This document shows, piece by piece, positions 7,507-16,812 of a stretch of DNA of 64,000 nucleotides (within the stretch, counting starts at the first letter, position 1; each line of letters begins with the position of its first letter). The translations under genes and the position numbers were made by a program. The notes under the pieces were generated by a model, which saw only the letters and a program-made list of their open reading frames with translations, was not told where the DNA came from and did not search any database. The stretch is from Pseudomonas aestuarii (GTDB lineage: Bacteria; Pseudomonadota; Gammaproteobacteria; Pseudomonadales; Pseudomonadaceae). The DNA is taken from NCBI RefSeq assembly GCF_027988105.1, contig NZ_JAQJZJ010000001.1, positions 1 through 64,000 on the forward strand, read 5' to 3'.

Positions 7507-7988
7507 ACAGTCAGTCCCATCATGTTGAGTGTTGTGCGTGCAGTTCCAGCGCTCGCAAGCCAAGCGCCCAGAAGCTTGGCTTGCTTGAACGCGGCTTGAT
7601 TTTCCATGCTAAGCCGATTGATTGCGGCCTTGTTCGTTGCCTTTGTGCCGGTCTGCAGCTGGCCCTCTTCGGTAAGTGTCAGCAGCTGTGCGAAACAGCC
7701 GTATTGGATAGCTTCAGTGACAATGTCCATCGAGGAGTTGATGCGTATTGATAGCTCGATCTGGATCTCCGGATGTCGCTGTAACCACTCCAGCAGCCCA
7801 GTGGCCTTGTTGGTGCCATTAAATGTGTGTTCCAGATCCCCCGACAAGGCCAGAGGAAGGGCCGTATAACAGAGCACCATTTCTGGACTGACTGATTTCT
7901 CCTCCTCATAGGCCGATGTGAACGTTGCAAGGAGATAGGCGCAAAACGCCGGGTTTGTTTCTGCGTACAGGTCGTGTGCCACTTTCAT
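7503..7988 (-). CDS. ABC-3C system middle component
   Basis: 161 aa. I recognise the pattern of the 'three component ABC system middle component' family: MKVAHDLYAETNPAF at the start, LPLALSGDL near residue 50 and a TNKATGLLEWL helix. A SMDIVTEAIQYGCF segment follows at ~85-98. It is a small helical protein thought to bridge the ATPase and the effector; its biochemistry is not established. It begins four bases after the effector gene, with AGGAG in the effector's last codons as ribosome binding site, and its stop overlaps the ATPase start (ATGA). This tight spacing implies coupled translation and fixed stoichiometry. Confidence 0.85.
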   Translation of the reverse strand: MKVAHDLYAETNPAFCAYLLATFTSAYEEEKSVSPEMVLCYTALPLALSGDLEHTFNGTNKATGLLEWLQRHPEIQIELSIRINSSMDIVTEAIQYGCFAQLLTLTEEGQLQTGTKATNKAAINRLSMENQAAFKQAKLLGAWLASAGTARTTLNMMGLTV

Positions 7989-7992
7989 CGCT

Positions 7993-9207
7993 TTACTCCT
8001 GTAGCAGCGTTCTGTAATCCGGATGCCAACCGACCTGGAGGTCTACAGCCAGCACCTGGTATGAGCCTCTAACGTAATAGTGTCCGGACCACCCTTGGGC
8101 TATAGGTTCAACATAGTTAGGCGCGTCATTGTGAGTCCAGCGAAGGAGGTCTAGGCCTTTCTTGCGCTTGAAATCGTCTTCCTTCTCGTGGCAATCCTCG
8201 ACCAGCTGTTCATGTCGATCAGCCCAATGTTCAGTGAGCCGCACGTCATACTCGTTGATCCTAGACTTCATGCCAGGATTGCCCTTCACCCACCTCGAAC
8301 GTTGCTGTTGGGCCCGCCACTGTTCTCGGATTGCCTTGGACAGATCTGTGCTGCTTCCCTCGACGAGTGAGATCTGGCGGCCCAGCATGCTGTGAGGTTG
8401 ATAATCAGCTGGATGAACTGCGGACTGGAAGTCAGGCAGAAGCCGCTCCTCCTCGATTGCGCTATTGAAGACCGAAATTTCATGCTTCAACTCGGAAGCT
8501 GAGATTGCCCTCTCTCGCTTGTCACAGAGCGAATACACAACTTGCCTGCCCCACCACTCGATCAGTCGTTCAGCAACAGGCTGCCGGTGAGCAATCGGAA
8601 GCACATGAAGCTCATTAGCGACCAGCTCTTCAATTTTGGTGATATCAGGACTTTTCGGGTTGATTTGGATTCTCCGAATCAAATTCCGACAGTCCGACTC
8701 ATCAAGCGCTAGAAAAGCTTTACAGCCGGGTGCACGATCTGCATGAGGCAGCTTCGTGCTGACAATTGCTGCGACTGCGCGCTCACTCATCACTCGCTCT
8801 GCTTCCTGCTTCAGCGCTTTGAGCAAGTCGGCTCGGTCGGATTGCTGATCGCACAGGGCGAGAAGGGGGGAGTTTGGGGGAATGGCACCGACTGCGACTA
8901 AGTGGAACGTTGTCTCTGCAAGCGATAGGTTTGGCAGAATGTCGATCCATACCTTGATCGTTTTCCAGAGAGCTACACAGCTCAAGGTGATGGTCGGAGG
9001 CTTCGGACTTATGGAGTGTTTGAGCTGGTAAAGCAAGTTGTGCCCATTCACCTGTAGCTCAACATCGTCGAGACGCTCTACTGCGACGGCAGCATCATCG
9101 GACCTCAGGGATATCAGGGATAGGAGCGCAAAGTGCGCCTGGTAGTAGAAACCGAGAGCTGATGCGCTGGCCTCGTGCACTCCTGTCAAATCTGGTTTGT
9201 CCGTCAT
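7993..9207 (-). CDS. ABC-3C system effector with nuclease-like N-terminal domain
   Basis: 404 aa. First gene of the operon. The N-terminal ~150 residues resemble the DUF4297/CAP4-like restriction-endonuclease fold: a helix with GFYYQAHFALL at 19-29, then ERLDDVELQ at 44-52 and LLYQLKHS at 58-65. D48 and Q61-x-K63 would form the D...QxK active site typical of PD-(D/E)XK enzymes. The remainder (~160-404) looks like the C-terminal domain of ABC-3C effectors, with helices around 180-260 and a Trp-rich, mixed tail that may contact the partners. The start is the ATG of MTDKPDL; AGGAGGAG lies 12 bases upstream. By analogy with other ABC-3C systems it would attack DNA when the ATPase senses an invader; that role is inferred. 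Confidence 0.82.
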   Translation of the reverse strand: MTDKPDLTGVHEASASALGFYYQAHFALLSLISLRSDDAAVAVERLDDVELQVNGHNLLYQLKHSISPKPPTITLSCVALWKTIKVWIDILPNLSLAETTFHLVAVGAIPPNSPLLALCDQQSDRADLLKALKQEAERVMSERAVAAIVSTKLPHADRAPGCKAFLALDESDCRNLIRRIQINPKSPDITKIEELVANELHVLPIAHRQPVAERLIEWWGRQVVYSLCDKRERAISASELKHEISVFNSAIEEERLLPDFQSAVHPADYQPHSMLGRQISLVEGSSTDLSKAIREQWRAQQQRSRWVKGNPGMKSRINEYDVRLTEHWADRHEQLVEDCHEKEDDFKRKKGLDLLRWTHNDAPNYVEPIAQGWSGHYYVRGSYQVLAVDLQVGWHPDYRTLLQE

Positions 9208-9609
9208 TGTTCCATGCTCCTCCTGATGCGCTCAGAGACAATCCTTGGTGAAACGCCGCGGATGATACCCGAATGCCAGTGCGCTGCCGGAGCTTCGACA
9301 GAGCGGATAGTTTTCGCGGATCAATCCGGCGAGGGAGGAAGTGCTGTTTCGTGAAGGAGGCTCGCCGCGCATACCGCGTAACTTTTGCAGGGTAAATATT
9401 GCAGTAGGTACGGGTAGGCCAAATTGCCCCTCAGGAGTGCGCAGGTGAGACACGGCGGGATTTCGTGATCGGGCCGTACTTCCGCCCCCTTTTTTATCCT
9501 CTCTCGGGCGCGCCAGCTGCTCTCTGAGAGTGTTTCTTCTATTTCTGGCAGGCTGGGCTGGCAAGTAGGCAAACCCGTCTGGTGCGAGCTTGCAGGGCGG
9601 CAGAAGATT
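9208..9609. other. Gene-free stretch between the ABC-3C operon and the tRNA-Phe
   Basis: About 400 bases without a credible gene. The overlapping open frames on the minus strand have no ribosome binding site and unnatural composition. On the minus strand TTTGGC and AATATT are separated by 17 bases (near 9385-9413) and could be a weak promoter for the ABC-3C operon, leaving a leader of about 170 bases. Nothing else is identifiable. Confidence 0.4.
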
Positions 9610-9629
9610 TGGTCCAGAAATGGTCCAGA
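9610..9629. repeat. Short direct repeat close to the tRNA-Phe 3' end
   Basis: TGGTCCAGA occurs at 9610-9618 and again at 9621-9629. It lies 68 bases from the tRNA 3' end, where the island junction should be. It could be a recombinase-binding repeat or chance. Confidence 0.35.
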
Positions 9630-9650
9630 CGCCATAAAATCGCAGGCAAT

Positions 9651-9685
9651 AAAAAACCCCAAGGAATCATCTTCTCTTGGGGTTT
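9651..9685 (-). terminator. Rho-independent terminator of tRNA-Phe
   Basis: A 10-bp stem AAACCCCAAG / CTTGGGGTTT, followed on the minus strand by a run of T (TTTTTTATT). It lies 11 bases beyond the tRNA 3' end. Confidence 0.85.
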
Positions 9686-9696
9686 CTCGGTATTAG

Positions 9697-9772
9697 TGGT
9701 GCCCAGGGACGGAATCGAACCGCCGACACGGGGATTTTCAATCCCCTGCTCTACCGACTGAGCTACCTGGGC
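9697..9772 (-). tRNA. tRNA-Phe (anticodon GAA)
   Basis: A 76-base tRNA on the minus strand, starting GCCCAGGTAGCTC and ending CTGGGCACCA, so CCA is encoded. The anticodon arm GGGGATTGAAAATCCCC places GAA in the loop; the T arm GGTTCGATTCC is intact, so the gene is complete. Its 3' end faces the accessory island, matching the usual integration of tyrosine-recombinase elements at tRNA 3' ends. The upstream promoter and downstream terminator are both visible. Confidence 0.97.
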
Positions 9773-9784
9773 CAACGGGGCGCT

Positions 9785-9813
9785 ATTAGACGGATTTGAA
9801 GGGTAGGTGTCAA
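9785..9813 (-). promoter_or_regulatory. Sigma-70 promoter of tRNA-Phe
   Basis: On the minus strand TTGACA (9813-9808), a 17-base spacer and TCTAAT (9790-9785), followed by a GC-rich discriminator (GCGCCCC). This is typical of stringently controlled stable-RNA promoters. Transcription should start just before the tRNA. Confidence 0.85.
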
Positions 9814-9978
9814 GCGTGAGTTTGAAAAATATTTAATTATTACGGGCGCTTAGGTTCAGACGGGGATTTCGGGCGACGGGATTGCGGTCAGTCCTTAGGT
9901 GGGTATTGCTGCGCTCAACCCCCGCGGACCGACCCATCCTACGTTTCTATGCTTTGCCTGCGAGCGAGGCCTGGCGTT

Positions 9979-10251
9979 TTACTCGCTGGGCGGCACGTAG
10001 CCTTCGGCCTGGGCGTAGTCCTCGCCAGAGAGGAACTTGTCCATCTCGGCCTGGAGGAATTTGCGGTCCTCGGCGTTCATCATGTTCAGGCGGCGTTCGT
10101 TGATCAGCAGGGTCTGGTGCTTCTGCCATTCGTCCCAGGCTTGCTTGGAGACGTTGGTGTAGATGTCTTCGCCTTTGGCGCCCGGATAGGGTGGGCGGTC
10201 GAGGCCTGGCAGTTCTTTTTTGTGCTTGCGGCACATTACGGTGCGGGTCAT
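9979..10251 (-). CDS. yggX: YggX, Fe(II)-trafficking / oxidative damage protection protein
   Basis: 90 aa, the normal family length. YggX is a small cytosolic protein linked to iron handling and protection of Fe-S clusters. Family features are present: [18 protein letters not shown] at the N-terminus with the conserved Cys7, PPYPG at ~20, and the Trp-containing helix [16 protein letters not shown]. The start ATG overlaps the mutY stop as ATGA. Genetic linkage to mutY, an Fe-S glycosylase, is conserved in gammaproteobacteria and fits the oxidative-damage role. Confidence 0.96.
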   Translation of the reverse strand: MTRTVMCRKHKKELPGLDRPPYPGAKGEDIYTNVSKQAWDEWQKHQTLLINERRLNMMNAEDRKFLQAEMDKFLSGEDYAQAEGYVPPSE

Positions 10252-11327
10252 GGCTGCTCTCCAGGGTTCTGTTCGGTCGCGAGTGCGTCGGCCGCGCGCT
10301 TCAGCAGTTTCTTCACCGGGGCGGCAAGGCCCAGGCGCGGCGGTGTGGCGAGGTTATACCAGAGCCAGTCGGCCTCGGCCACGGCCGATGGCGCGGCTTC
10401 GACGCGGATCAGCCAGGGTTCGATGGCCAGCTGGAAGTGGCTGAAGGTGTGGCTCAGGCCGGCCAGTTCGCGGCGCTCGCCCAGTTGCAGGGCATGGCGG
10501 TTGGCGAGCAGGTCGAGGCTGGGCAGGTCGTCCAGCTCCGGCAGGCTCCATAAGCCGCCCCAGAGGCCGCTGGAAGGCCGGCGATAGAGCAGGACCTCGC
10601 CAGCCCGGCTGGTGAGGATCGGCATCAGGGTGCGCCTCTGTGGCAGCGCCTTGCGCGGTTTGGCAATCGGGTAGCGAATCTCCAGGCCGAGCAGGTGAGC
10701 CTGGCAGCCGCTTTGCAGCGGGCAGAGCAGGCAGCTGGGTTTGCTGCGGGTGCAGAGGGTGGCGCCCAGATCCATCATCGCCTGGGTGTAGTGATTGACC
10801 CGTGTGTGCGGGGTCAGGCGTTCAGCCACCGCCCACAGTTGTTTGGCCACTTTCGGCTCGCCCGGGTAGCCCTCCTGGGCCACGTAGCGCGCCAGTACCC
10901 GCTTGACGTTGCCGTCGAGGATCGCTGCGCGCAGGCCCATGCTCAGGCTGGCAATGGCGCCGGCGGTGGAGCGGCCGATACCGGGTAGCTCGGTCAATTG
11001 CTCGACATCGAGGGGGAAGGCACCGGCATGTTCGCGCATGACGATCTGGGCGGTTTTCTGCAGGTTGCGCGCGCGGGTGTAGTAGCCCAGCCCGGTCCAC
11101 AGGTGCAGCACTTCGTCCTCCGCCGCCGCGGCCAGGTCTTGCACGGTCGGCAGGGCGGCCATGAAGCGGTCGAAGTAGCCGAGTACGGTGCTGACCTGGG
11201 TCTGCTGCAGCATGATTTCCGAGACCCACACGCGGTAAGGATTGATCTCCTGCTGCCAGGGCAGGTCCTTGCGTCCGTGGCGGTCGTACCAGTCGAGGAC
11301 CGCCACGGAGAACTGCTCGGGGCTCAT
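10248..11327 (-). CDS. mutY: MutY, A/G-specific adenine DNA glycosylase
   Basis: 359 aa. Removes adenine mispaired with 8-oxoguanine, preventing G:C to T:A mutations. The N-terminal HhH-GPD domain shows [11 protein letters not shown] (catalytic Glu), the hairpin [12 protein letters not shown] and the downstream Asp in [10 protein letters not shown]. The four [4Fe-4S] Cys are in [17 protein letters not shown]. The C-terminal NUDIX-like domain (~220-350) recognises 8-oxoG. The start is the ATG of MSPEQF, overlapping the asmA stop (ATGA). A longer frame upstream lies inside asmA and is rejected. Gene order asmA-mutY-yggX suggests one transcript. Confidence 0.97.
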   Translation of the reverse strand: MSPEQFSVAVLDWYDRHGRKDLPWQQEINPYRVWVSEIMLQQTQVSTVLGYFDRFMAALPTVQDLAAAAEDEVLHLWTGLGYYTRARNLQKTAQIVMREHAGAFPLDVEQLTELPGIGRSTAGAIASLSMGLRAAILDGNVKRVLARYVAQEGYPGEPKVAKQLWAVAERLTPHTRVNHYTQAMMDLGATLCTRSKPSCLLCPLQSGCQAHLLGLEIRYPIAKPRKALPQRRTLMPILTSRAGEVLLYRRPSSGLWGGLWSLPELDDLPSLDLLANRHALQLGERRELAGLSHTFSHFQLAIEPWLIRVEAAPSAVAEADWLWYNLATPPRLGLAAPVKKLLKRAADALATEQNPGEQP

Positions 11328-13555
11328 TGCTTGAACAGGCCCTTGAGCGCGTCTTTCAGTTCGGGGCTGACCTTGTCGCCGAGCTTTTCCTCGAGCTTCT
11401 GGTTGATCTTGTCGCCGGCCAGCTTGGCGGCGACCTTGCCCATGCCGTCCTGGTCCAGGCGGCAGGCTTTGCCACCCATTTCCAGCGGGCCACGGCAGCG
11501 TATCGGCCACTCGATGCCCACATAGCGCTCGTTGACCTGGCAGGCCGGGTCGGGCATTTCACGTTGGTCGCCGATCAGGGTGATGCCGATGCGGTAGTCG
11601 AGGCCGAGTACGCGCAGGTCCAGGTCGCCATTGCCGCTGACCGCAAGGCCGGGAACCTGGACGTCGAGATCAGGGTTATGGGCTACGCCATTGCGCAAGG
11701 TCAGGTTGCCTTGCAGCGTGTCGAAGGGTGTGTCCTTGTTGCGCGGCTCGCTGCTCAGCGCCTTGCGGTTGAGGGCGGCAATGCCACGGCATAGTTGTTG
11801 TTCGAGGTCGGCGCCGACCAGGACGCCGTCACTGAGGGTGAAGCTGGCCGTGCCATTGAGTCCATCGATCCAGGCTTTCTGGCTGTTGCCGCTGGTACTC
11901 AGGTTGGCCTGCAGATCGAGCAGGCCTTTGACCGGCGAGGGCTGTTGTTCGCTCTTGAGGAAGGGCTCTACGCTGATCCGGTTCAGGTGCTTTTGCAGGC
12001 TCAGCAAGGGGATGGTCGGGCGCACATCGACTGTCGCCTTGGCGTCGAAATTGCCGCTGCCAAGCTTGCCGCGCAGCTCTTCCAGGCTCAGCAGGCCGGC
12101 CTTGCTCTTGGCCTTGAGGTTGAAGGCGCTGATGGCCTGCTGCTGGTAAATCAGCTGGTCGAGGGTCAGTGCCAGTTGCAGGTCGAGGCTGCGCAGGCGC
12201 TCGATCGGCAGCACCGTTGCGGCGCTCCAGGCGTGTTGGGTCGGGGCTTTGGGCAGCGGCGTGCTGCCGCTCTGGCCGGCGTTGGCGACGCTTTCCTTGA
12301 CCTCGGCCTGGCGCGCGGCACCGGCATCCTGGCTGTCCTCGGTGGGCTTCGGCAGGTAGTGGTCGAGATCCAGGCTGTCGCCTTTCAATTGCACGCGCAG
12401 GGCTTGCTTGGCGAAGTCGGCGATGCCGATCTGGCCGCTGAAGCTGCTGTCATCGAGCTTCAGTTTCAGCTCTTGCAGAGTCAGGTTGGTCGGGCTGCCG
12501 CTGAGGCGGGTGACCATCTCGAACTGGCTCAGGGCCTTGTCATCGTTCAGCGGCGGCAGTGTCTGGCCGATGGTGGCGAGGAATTCACGCAGATTTACCG
12601 GCGCGATGGACAGGCCGCCAGTCAGTTTTGGCTGGGTATCCAGGTCGCGGATCTTCACTTCGCCGAGGGCGCGCAACTGGTTGGCTGAGAGTTTCAGACC
12701 GTTCCATTCGGCAACCTGTGCGGCCAGGTCGACCAGCAGTTGGCCTTGCAGGGAGTAGGTCAGGGTCTGGCCGTCGAAGGGCTCGCCGGAGGCTTCGCCG
12801 GAAATCTTGGCGTCTTCCAGTTGGTAGCGCTTGAGCGCGCGGTCGAAGCGCAGTTCGCCTTGCAGTTCGCTGCGCGCCCGCACGACCGGCTGATTGGTGC
12901 CGAAGAAGGCGCTGAGTTTGACCGGGATGGCTGCGCCTTCGCGGATCGCTCCGGTGGTCAGCTGGATGCTTTCGGCGCTGAATTGCTGGCCTTTCTGCGC
13001 GTCGTGGTAATTGATGCGCGCGCTGTTGACGATCAGGCTGTCGATATCCAGCTTGATCGGCTCGGCGCCTGATGGCGTGGTCGCGGGCTGGTCGGCGGCG
13101 GCAGGTGCAGGTGTTGCGCTGGCGGTTGTATTCGCGGCTGCGGCGGATTGAGCTGGGCGGCCGACATCTTCCCAGTTGCCGCGGCCTTTTTCGTCGCGCT
13201 GCAGGTTGAGGTTGAGGCCGTCGACGCGAATGTCGCTCATCTGCACTTCGCGGCGCAGCAGCGGCAGCACGCGCACCGACAGGCCGAGCAGGCGCAGGTC
13301 GGCAAAGGGCTGGTCGGGAGTGGTGGCGCTGGCCAGGGTGGCGTCGGTCAGCTCGAGGCCGAGCCAGGGGAACAGGCTCCAGCCGATGTCGCCCCTGAGG
13401 GTCAGTTCCAGGTTGGCCTTGTCGCGGGCCAGTTGGCGAATTTCGTCTTTGTAGTCGTTGGGATCGAACAGGTGGGTCAGGGCAAAGCCAAGGGCCACCA
13501 GGATCAGCAACAGCCCGAGAAAAAACAGACCCAGGATTTTGCCGAGCGCTTTCAT
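11324..13555 (-). CDS. asmA: AsmA family protein
   Basis: 743 aa. AsmA-like proteins are anchored in the inner membrane and span the periplasm; related members transport lipids between the membranes. A single N-terminal membrane helix (residues ~9-27, Leu/Ile-rich) is followed by the AsmA N-terminal region ([18 protein letters not shown]). A low-complexity Ala/Thr/Pro linker lies at ~135-165, then a long repetitive beta-rich region and the conserved C-terminal AsmA domain. The start is the ATG of MKALGKIL; an upstream 30-codon extension is not credible. It is first in the asmA-mutY-yggX group. The exact substrate cannot be told. Confidence 0.9.
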   Translation of the reverse strand: MKALGKILGLFFLGLLLILVALGFALTHLFDPNDYKDEIRQLARDKANLELTLRGDIGWSLFPWLGLELTDATLASATTPDQPFADLRLLGLSVRVLPLLRREVQMSDIRVDGLNLNLQRDEKGRGNWEDVGRPAQSAAAANTTASATPAPAAADQPATTPSGAEPIKLDIDSLIVNSARINYHDAQKGQQFSAESIQLTTGAIREGAAIPVKLSAFFGTNQPVVRARSELQGELRFDRALKRYQLEDAKISGEASGEPFDGQTLTYSLQGQLLVDLAAQVAEWNGLKLSANQLRALGEVKIRDLDTQPKLTGGLSIAPVNLREFLATIGQTLPPLNDDKALSQFEMVTRLSGSPTNLTLQELKLKLDDSSFSGQIGIADFAKQALRVQLKGDSLDLDHYLPKPTEDSQDAGAARQAEVKESVANAGQSGSTPLPKAPTQHAWSAATVLPIERLRSLDLQLALTLDQLIYQQQAISAFNLKAKSKAGLLSLEELRGKLGSGNFDAKATVDVRPTIPLLSLQKHLNRISVEPFLKSEQQPSPVKGLLDLQANLSTSGNSQKAWIDGLNGTASFTLSDGVLVGADLEQQLCRGIAALNRKALSSEPRNKDTPFDTLQGNLTLRNGVAHNPDLDVQVPGLAVSGNGDLDLRVLGLDYRIGITLIGDQREMPDPACQVNERYVGIEWPIRCRGPLEMGGKACRLDQDGMGKVAAKLAGDKINQKLEEKLGDKVSPELKDALKGLFKQ

Positions 13556-13663
13556 GGACGATTCCTTGTTTCGGATAACTTGAATTGAGTCGGCGAGTAT
13601 AGCGCCGACCGCCGTAATAGACCGGCGAAAGTCCGGCTTATGCATTGAATTTGCAAGCGCCTG

Positions 13664-14770
13664 TTACAGCGCTCGCGCCACGCGTTCGGCGATCGCCAGG
13701 CTGGCGGTCAGTCCGGGCGACTCGATGCCGAACAGGTTGACCAGCCCTGGCAGGCCGTGATCGCTGGCGGTTTGGATAAGGAAGTCGGCGGCGGGTTCCC
13801 CAGGGCCTGCGAGTTTCGGTCGGATGCCACTGTAGCCTGGCACCAGGCGCGTGCTGTCGAGGTGCGGAAAGTAGCGACGGATCGCGTTGGCAAAAGGCGC
13901 GCGCAGCTGTTCGTCGACCCGGTAATCGATGTGGTCGAGGTACTCGGTGTCCGGGCCGAAGCGCACCTGGCCGCCGAGGTCGAGGGTGGCGTGGATGCCC
14001 AGGCCTGAGGTGTTGGCCTCCGGCAGCGGATAGATCAGGTGCTGGAAGGGCGCGCGGCCGCTGTAGCCTAAATAGCGGCCGCGGCACAGGTGCAGGGGCG
14101 GGATCTGTGCGGGCGCCAGGCCGGCGGTGCGCCGCGCCAGTTGCTGGGCAAACAGGCCGCCGGCATTGACCACCCGCTGCGCCTCGAGCTGGAAGGCTTC
14201 GCCGCTGCTGGTGCCGCTGACGATCCAGCCGTCCGGGCCGGGTTCGAGGCGCTCGACGCGGGTCTGCAGGACCAGTTGAGCGCCCTGTTTCTCGGCGGCG
14301 GCGAGCAGCGATTGCAGGTAGGCATGGCTGTCGATAATGCCGGTGCTCGGCGACAGCAGCGCGGCAACGCCGTGCACGGCCGGCTCCAGTTCGGCGAGCC
14401 GGGCTTGCTCGATATATTCCAGGTCATACACGCCGCAGGCCTGGGCGTTGGCGGCCAGGGCGTCGAGCGTGTCGCGTTCGGCCGCGCTGACCGCCACCAG
14501 CAGCTTGCCGATACGCTTGTGTGCCACCTGATGCTGGGCGCACCAGGCATACAGGCGCTCGTGGCCTTCCAGGCACAGCTCGGCTTTCAGCGAGCTGGGG
14601 GCGTAGTAGAGGCCGGCGTGGATCACCTCGGAATTGCGGCTGGAGGTGTGGCTGCCGATCAGCTGTTCTGCCTCGACGATCAGGCAGCTCTGGCGCGCTC
14701 GGGTCAGGCGTTCGGCGCAGGCCAGGCCGAGGGCGCCGGCGCCGATAATCAGGGTGTCGATACTGTCCAT
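13664..14770 (-). CDS. FAD-dependent oxidoreductase, LhgO/DAO family
   Basis: 368 aa. A D-amino-acid-oxidase-fold flavoenzyme resembling L-2-hydroxyglutarate oxidase (LhgO). The dinucleotide-binding motif GAGALGLACAERL lies at residues 10-22, followed by IVEAE for the ribose. SSRNSEVIHAGLYY near 43-56 is characteristic of the LhgO-like group, and a second FAD contact VNAGG lies in the middle. The C-terminal half has the substrate cap and GIESPGLTASLAIA at the end. The start is the ATG of MDSIDTLIIGAG. Substrate is uncertain: 2-hydroxyglutarate or a similar hydroxy or amino acid. It stands alone between asmA and the his cluster. Confidence 0.85.
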   Translation of the reverse strand: MDSIDTLIIGAGALGLACAERLTRARQSCLIVEAEQLIGSHTSSRNSEVIHAGLYYAPSSLKAELCLEGHERLYAWCAQHQVAHKRIGKLLVAVSAAERDTLDALAANAQACGVYDLEYIEQARLAELEPAVHGVAALLSPSTGIIDSHAYLQSLLAAAEKQGAQLVLQTRVERLEPGPDGWIVSGTSSGEAFQLEAQRVVNAGGLFAQQLARRTAGLAPAQIPPLHLCRGRYLGYSGRAPFQHLIYPLPEANTSGLGIHATLDLGGQVRFGPDTEYLDHIDYRVDEQLRAPFANAIRRYFPHLDSTRLVPGYSGIRPKLAGPGEPAADFLIQTASDHGLPGLVNLFGIESPGLTASLAIAERVARAL

Positions 14771-14903
14771 GCGGGCTTCGTTGCCGGGGTTTGGCGGGTT
14801 TGCCTGTCGAGCATAGCAATATCCGTGAATCGGCTGGTTTGTACCTGCGGCGCTTTGGGGTGGCATCCAACGGCGGCCTCGCCGGCTAGCCGGTTCGCCC
14901 GCC

Positions 14904-14993
14904 TCGCGGCTAAAGCCCCTCCCGCGCTGACCGAGACAGGCCGCCGCATCGGCGCGCGCTGACGAGCCGTTTGTGGAGGGGCTTCAGCCGCGA
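14904..14993. repeat. Inverted pair of REP elements
   Basis: TCGCGGCTAAAGCCCCTCC (14904-14922) and its near-complement GGAGGGGCTTCAGCCGCGA (14975-14993) face each other across 52 bases. This is the pseudomonad REP sequence arranged as a doublet. The gap 14771-15281 otherwise holds no gene; only the hisB promoter region is suggested at its right end. Confidence 0.8.
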
Positions 14994-15238
14994 AGGGTGT
15001 GCGCTTTTCGAGCGATCCTGGTGAGAAAATCCGCTTCGACAGGCGTATGGCATCATGCAGCAGGTGGTGGCTCATGGCCTTTTCAACGCGCGGTTAACCG
15101 GCTCTGGCTGGAGGGGGCTCGACAAAAACGGGCATGGGCTTGCCCCTGGACGCGGCGGCGCAGGCTAAGGCGTGGTTAATCATGCCAATAGCCTTGCTTG
15201 CCGACCGCCGCCGGTAGCCGCCCAGGCTCGGGGCCGCC

Positions 15239-15244
15239 TATAAT
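15239..15244 (+). promoter_or_regulatory. Candidate -10 element of the his cluster
   Basis: A perfect TATAAT lies 38 bases before the hisB start. No convincing -35 is seen at the right distance. No leader peptide with a histidine run precedes hisB, so enteric-style attenuation is not suggested. Confidence 0.4.
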
Positions 15245-15281
15245 GGCAGCCCTTTCGCACAACGATTTTGTGGAGTTGGTG

Positions 15282-15875
15282 ATGGCCGAACGTACGGCAT
15301 CCGTCGAGCGCAACACCCTGGAGACCCAGATCAAGGTCTCGATCAACCTGGATGGGACTGGCAAGGCCAAGTTCGCTATTGGCGTGCCATTTCTCGAGCA
15401 CATGCTCGACCAGATTGCCCGTCACGGCCTGATCGACCTGGATATCCAGTGCACGGGCGACCTGCATATCGACGACCACCACACCGTCGAAGACGTCGGT
15501 ATCACCCTCGGCCAGGCCTTTACCAAGGCGATTGGCGACAAGAAGGGCATGACCCGTTACGGCCATTCCTATGTGCCGCTTGATGAGGCGCTGTCGCGCG
15601 TGGTGATCGATTTCTCCGGTCGCCCGGGGCTGCAGATGCACGTGCCGTTCACTCGGGCGGTAGTCGGCGGCTTCGATGTCGACCTGTTTCAGGAGTTCTT
15701 CCAGGGCTTCGTCAACCATGCCCTGATCAGCCTGCACATCGACAACCTGCGTGGCACCAATACCCACCACCAGATCGAGACCGTGTTCAAGGCCTTCGGT
15801 CGCGCCTTGCGCATGGCCGTCGAGCTGGATCCGCGAATGGCCGGGCAGATGCCCTCGACCAAGGGCGTTCTCTAA
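15282..15875 (+). CDS. hisB: HisB, imidazoleglycerol-phosphate dehydratase
   Basis: 197 aa, the monofunctional dehydratase without the fused phosphatase of enterics. Converts imidazole glycerol phosphate to imidazole acetol phosphate in histidine synthesis. Metal-ligand motifs are present: [13 protein letters not shown] near residue 40-50, [10 protein letters not shown] near 70, and the repeat [17 protein letters not shown] near 167. The start is the ATG of MAERTAS; residues read upstream come from the promoter region. The hisH start follows its stop immediately, so the genes form an operon. Confidence 0.97.
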   Translation: MAERTASVERNTLETQIKVSINLDGTGKAKFAIGVPFLEHMLDQIARHGLIDLDIQCTGDLHIDDHHTVEDVGITLGQAFTKAIGDKKGMTRYGHSYVPLDEALSRVVIDFSGRPGLQMHVPFTRAVVGGFDVDLFQEFFQGFVNHALISLHIDNLRGTNTHHQIETVFKAFGRALRMAVELDPRMAGQMPSTKGVL

Positions 15876-16514
15876 ATGCAGACGGTCGCTGTTATCGATT
15901 ACGGCATGGGCAACCTGCACTCGGTGGCCAAGGCGCTGGAGCATGTCGGTGCCGGCAAGGTGCTGGTGACCAGCGATGCCCAGGTGATTCGCGAGGCCGA
16001 CCGCGTGGTGTTCCCCGGCGTCGGGGCGATTCGCGATTGCATGGCCGAGATCAAGCGCCTGGGCTTCGATGAGCTGGTGCGGGAGGTCAGCGTCGATCGG
16101 CCGTTTCTGGGCATCTGCGTCGGCATGCAGGCCTTGCTTGAGCGCAGCGAGGAGAACGACGGTGTCGATTGCATCGGCCTGTTTCCCGGTCAGGTGCGCT
16201 TCTTCGGCAAGAATATGGTCGAGGATGGCGAGAAGCTGAAGGTGCCGCACATGGGCTGGAACGAAGTGGCGCAGACGGTCAAGCACCCGCTGTGGCACGA
16301 CATTCCGGACCTGGCGCGCTTCTACTTCGTGCACAGCTACTACATCGAGGCCGGCAAGCCGCAGCAGGTGGTTGGCCGCGGCCATTACGGCAAGGATTTC
16401 GCCGCGGCGCTGGCCGAGGGTTCGCGCTTCGCCGTGCAGTTCCATCCGGAGAAGAGCCATACCCACGGCCTGCAGTTGCTGCAGAACTTCGCCGCCTGGG
16501 ATGGGCGCTGGTAG
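15876..16514 (+). CDS. hisH: HisH, glutaminase subunit of IGP synthase
   Basis: 212 aa. Class I glutamine amidotransferase that delivers ammonia to HisF in imidazole glycerol phosphate synthase. The nucleophile Cys sits in [15 protein letters not shown], and the His-Glu pair of the triad in [11 protein letters not shown] near the C-terminus. The oxyanion strand is FPGVGAI. It begins directly after the hisB stop and ends directly before the DUF2164 gene. Confidence 0.97.
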   Translation: MQTVAVIDYGMGNLHSVAKALEHVGAGKVLVTSDAQVIREADRVVFPGVGAIRDCMAEIKRLGFDELVREVSVDRPFLGICVGMQALLERSEENDGVDCIGLFPGQVRFFGKNMVEDGEKLKVPHMGWNEVAQTVKHPLWHDIPDLARFYFVHSYYIEAGKPQQVVGRGHYGKDFAAALAEGSRFAVQFHPEKSHTHGLQLLQNFAAWDGRW

Positions 16515-16775
16515 ATGGGCAAGGCCAAGAGCAAGCCGCCGATCCTCACTCTGACTCCGGAGCAGGAGCGTGAGGCGACCAGCGTGATCAAGCGCTTCAT
16601 GGAGGTGCGTTTCGAGCTGCAGCTGGGTTCGTTCGAGGCCGCGGAAATCCTCGAGCTGTTTACCCGTGAGATAGCGCCGCACTATTACAATCGGGCGATT
16701 TTCGATGTGCAGACCGTCCTCAAGGACAGGTTCGAGAGCATCGAAAGCGACCTCTGGGCACTCGAGAAGAGCTGA
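16515..16775 (+). CDS. DUF2164 family protein within the his operon
   Basis: 86 aa. Family pattern of DUF2164: LTPEQEREATSVIKRF at ~13-28, then LGSFEAAEILELFTREIAPHYYNRAI. Small, soluble and helical; function unknown. It starts directly after the hisH stop and lies 37 bases before hisA. Its steady place inside the his cluster of pseudomonads suggests co-transcription with hisBHA, but no role in histidine synthesis is known. Confidence 0.92.
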   Translation: MGKAKSKPPILTLTPEQEREATSVIKRFMEVRFELQLGSFEAAEILELFTREIAPHYYNRAIFDVQTVLKDRFESIESDLWALEKS

Positions 16776-16812
16776 CCCTCACTGAATCCAATGACTTGAA
16801 CAGGTTCAACCG

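Noticed and set aside
9321..9662. Minus-strand open frame of ~113 codons beside the tRNA
   Set aside because: No ribosome site, starts within the tRNA terminator, and overlaps another equally unconvincing frame.
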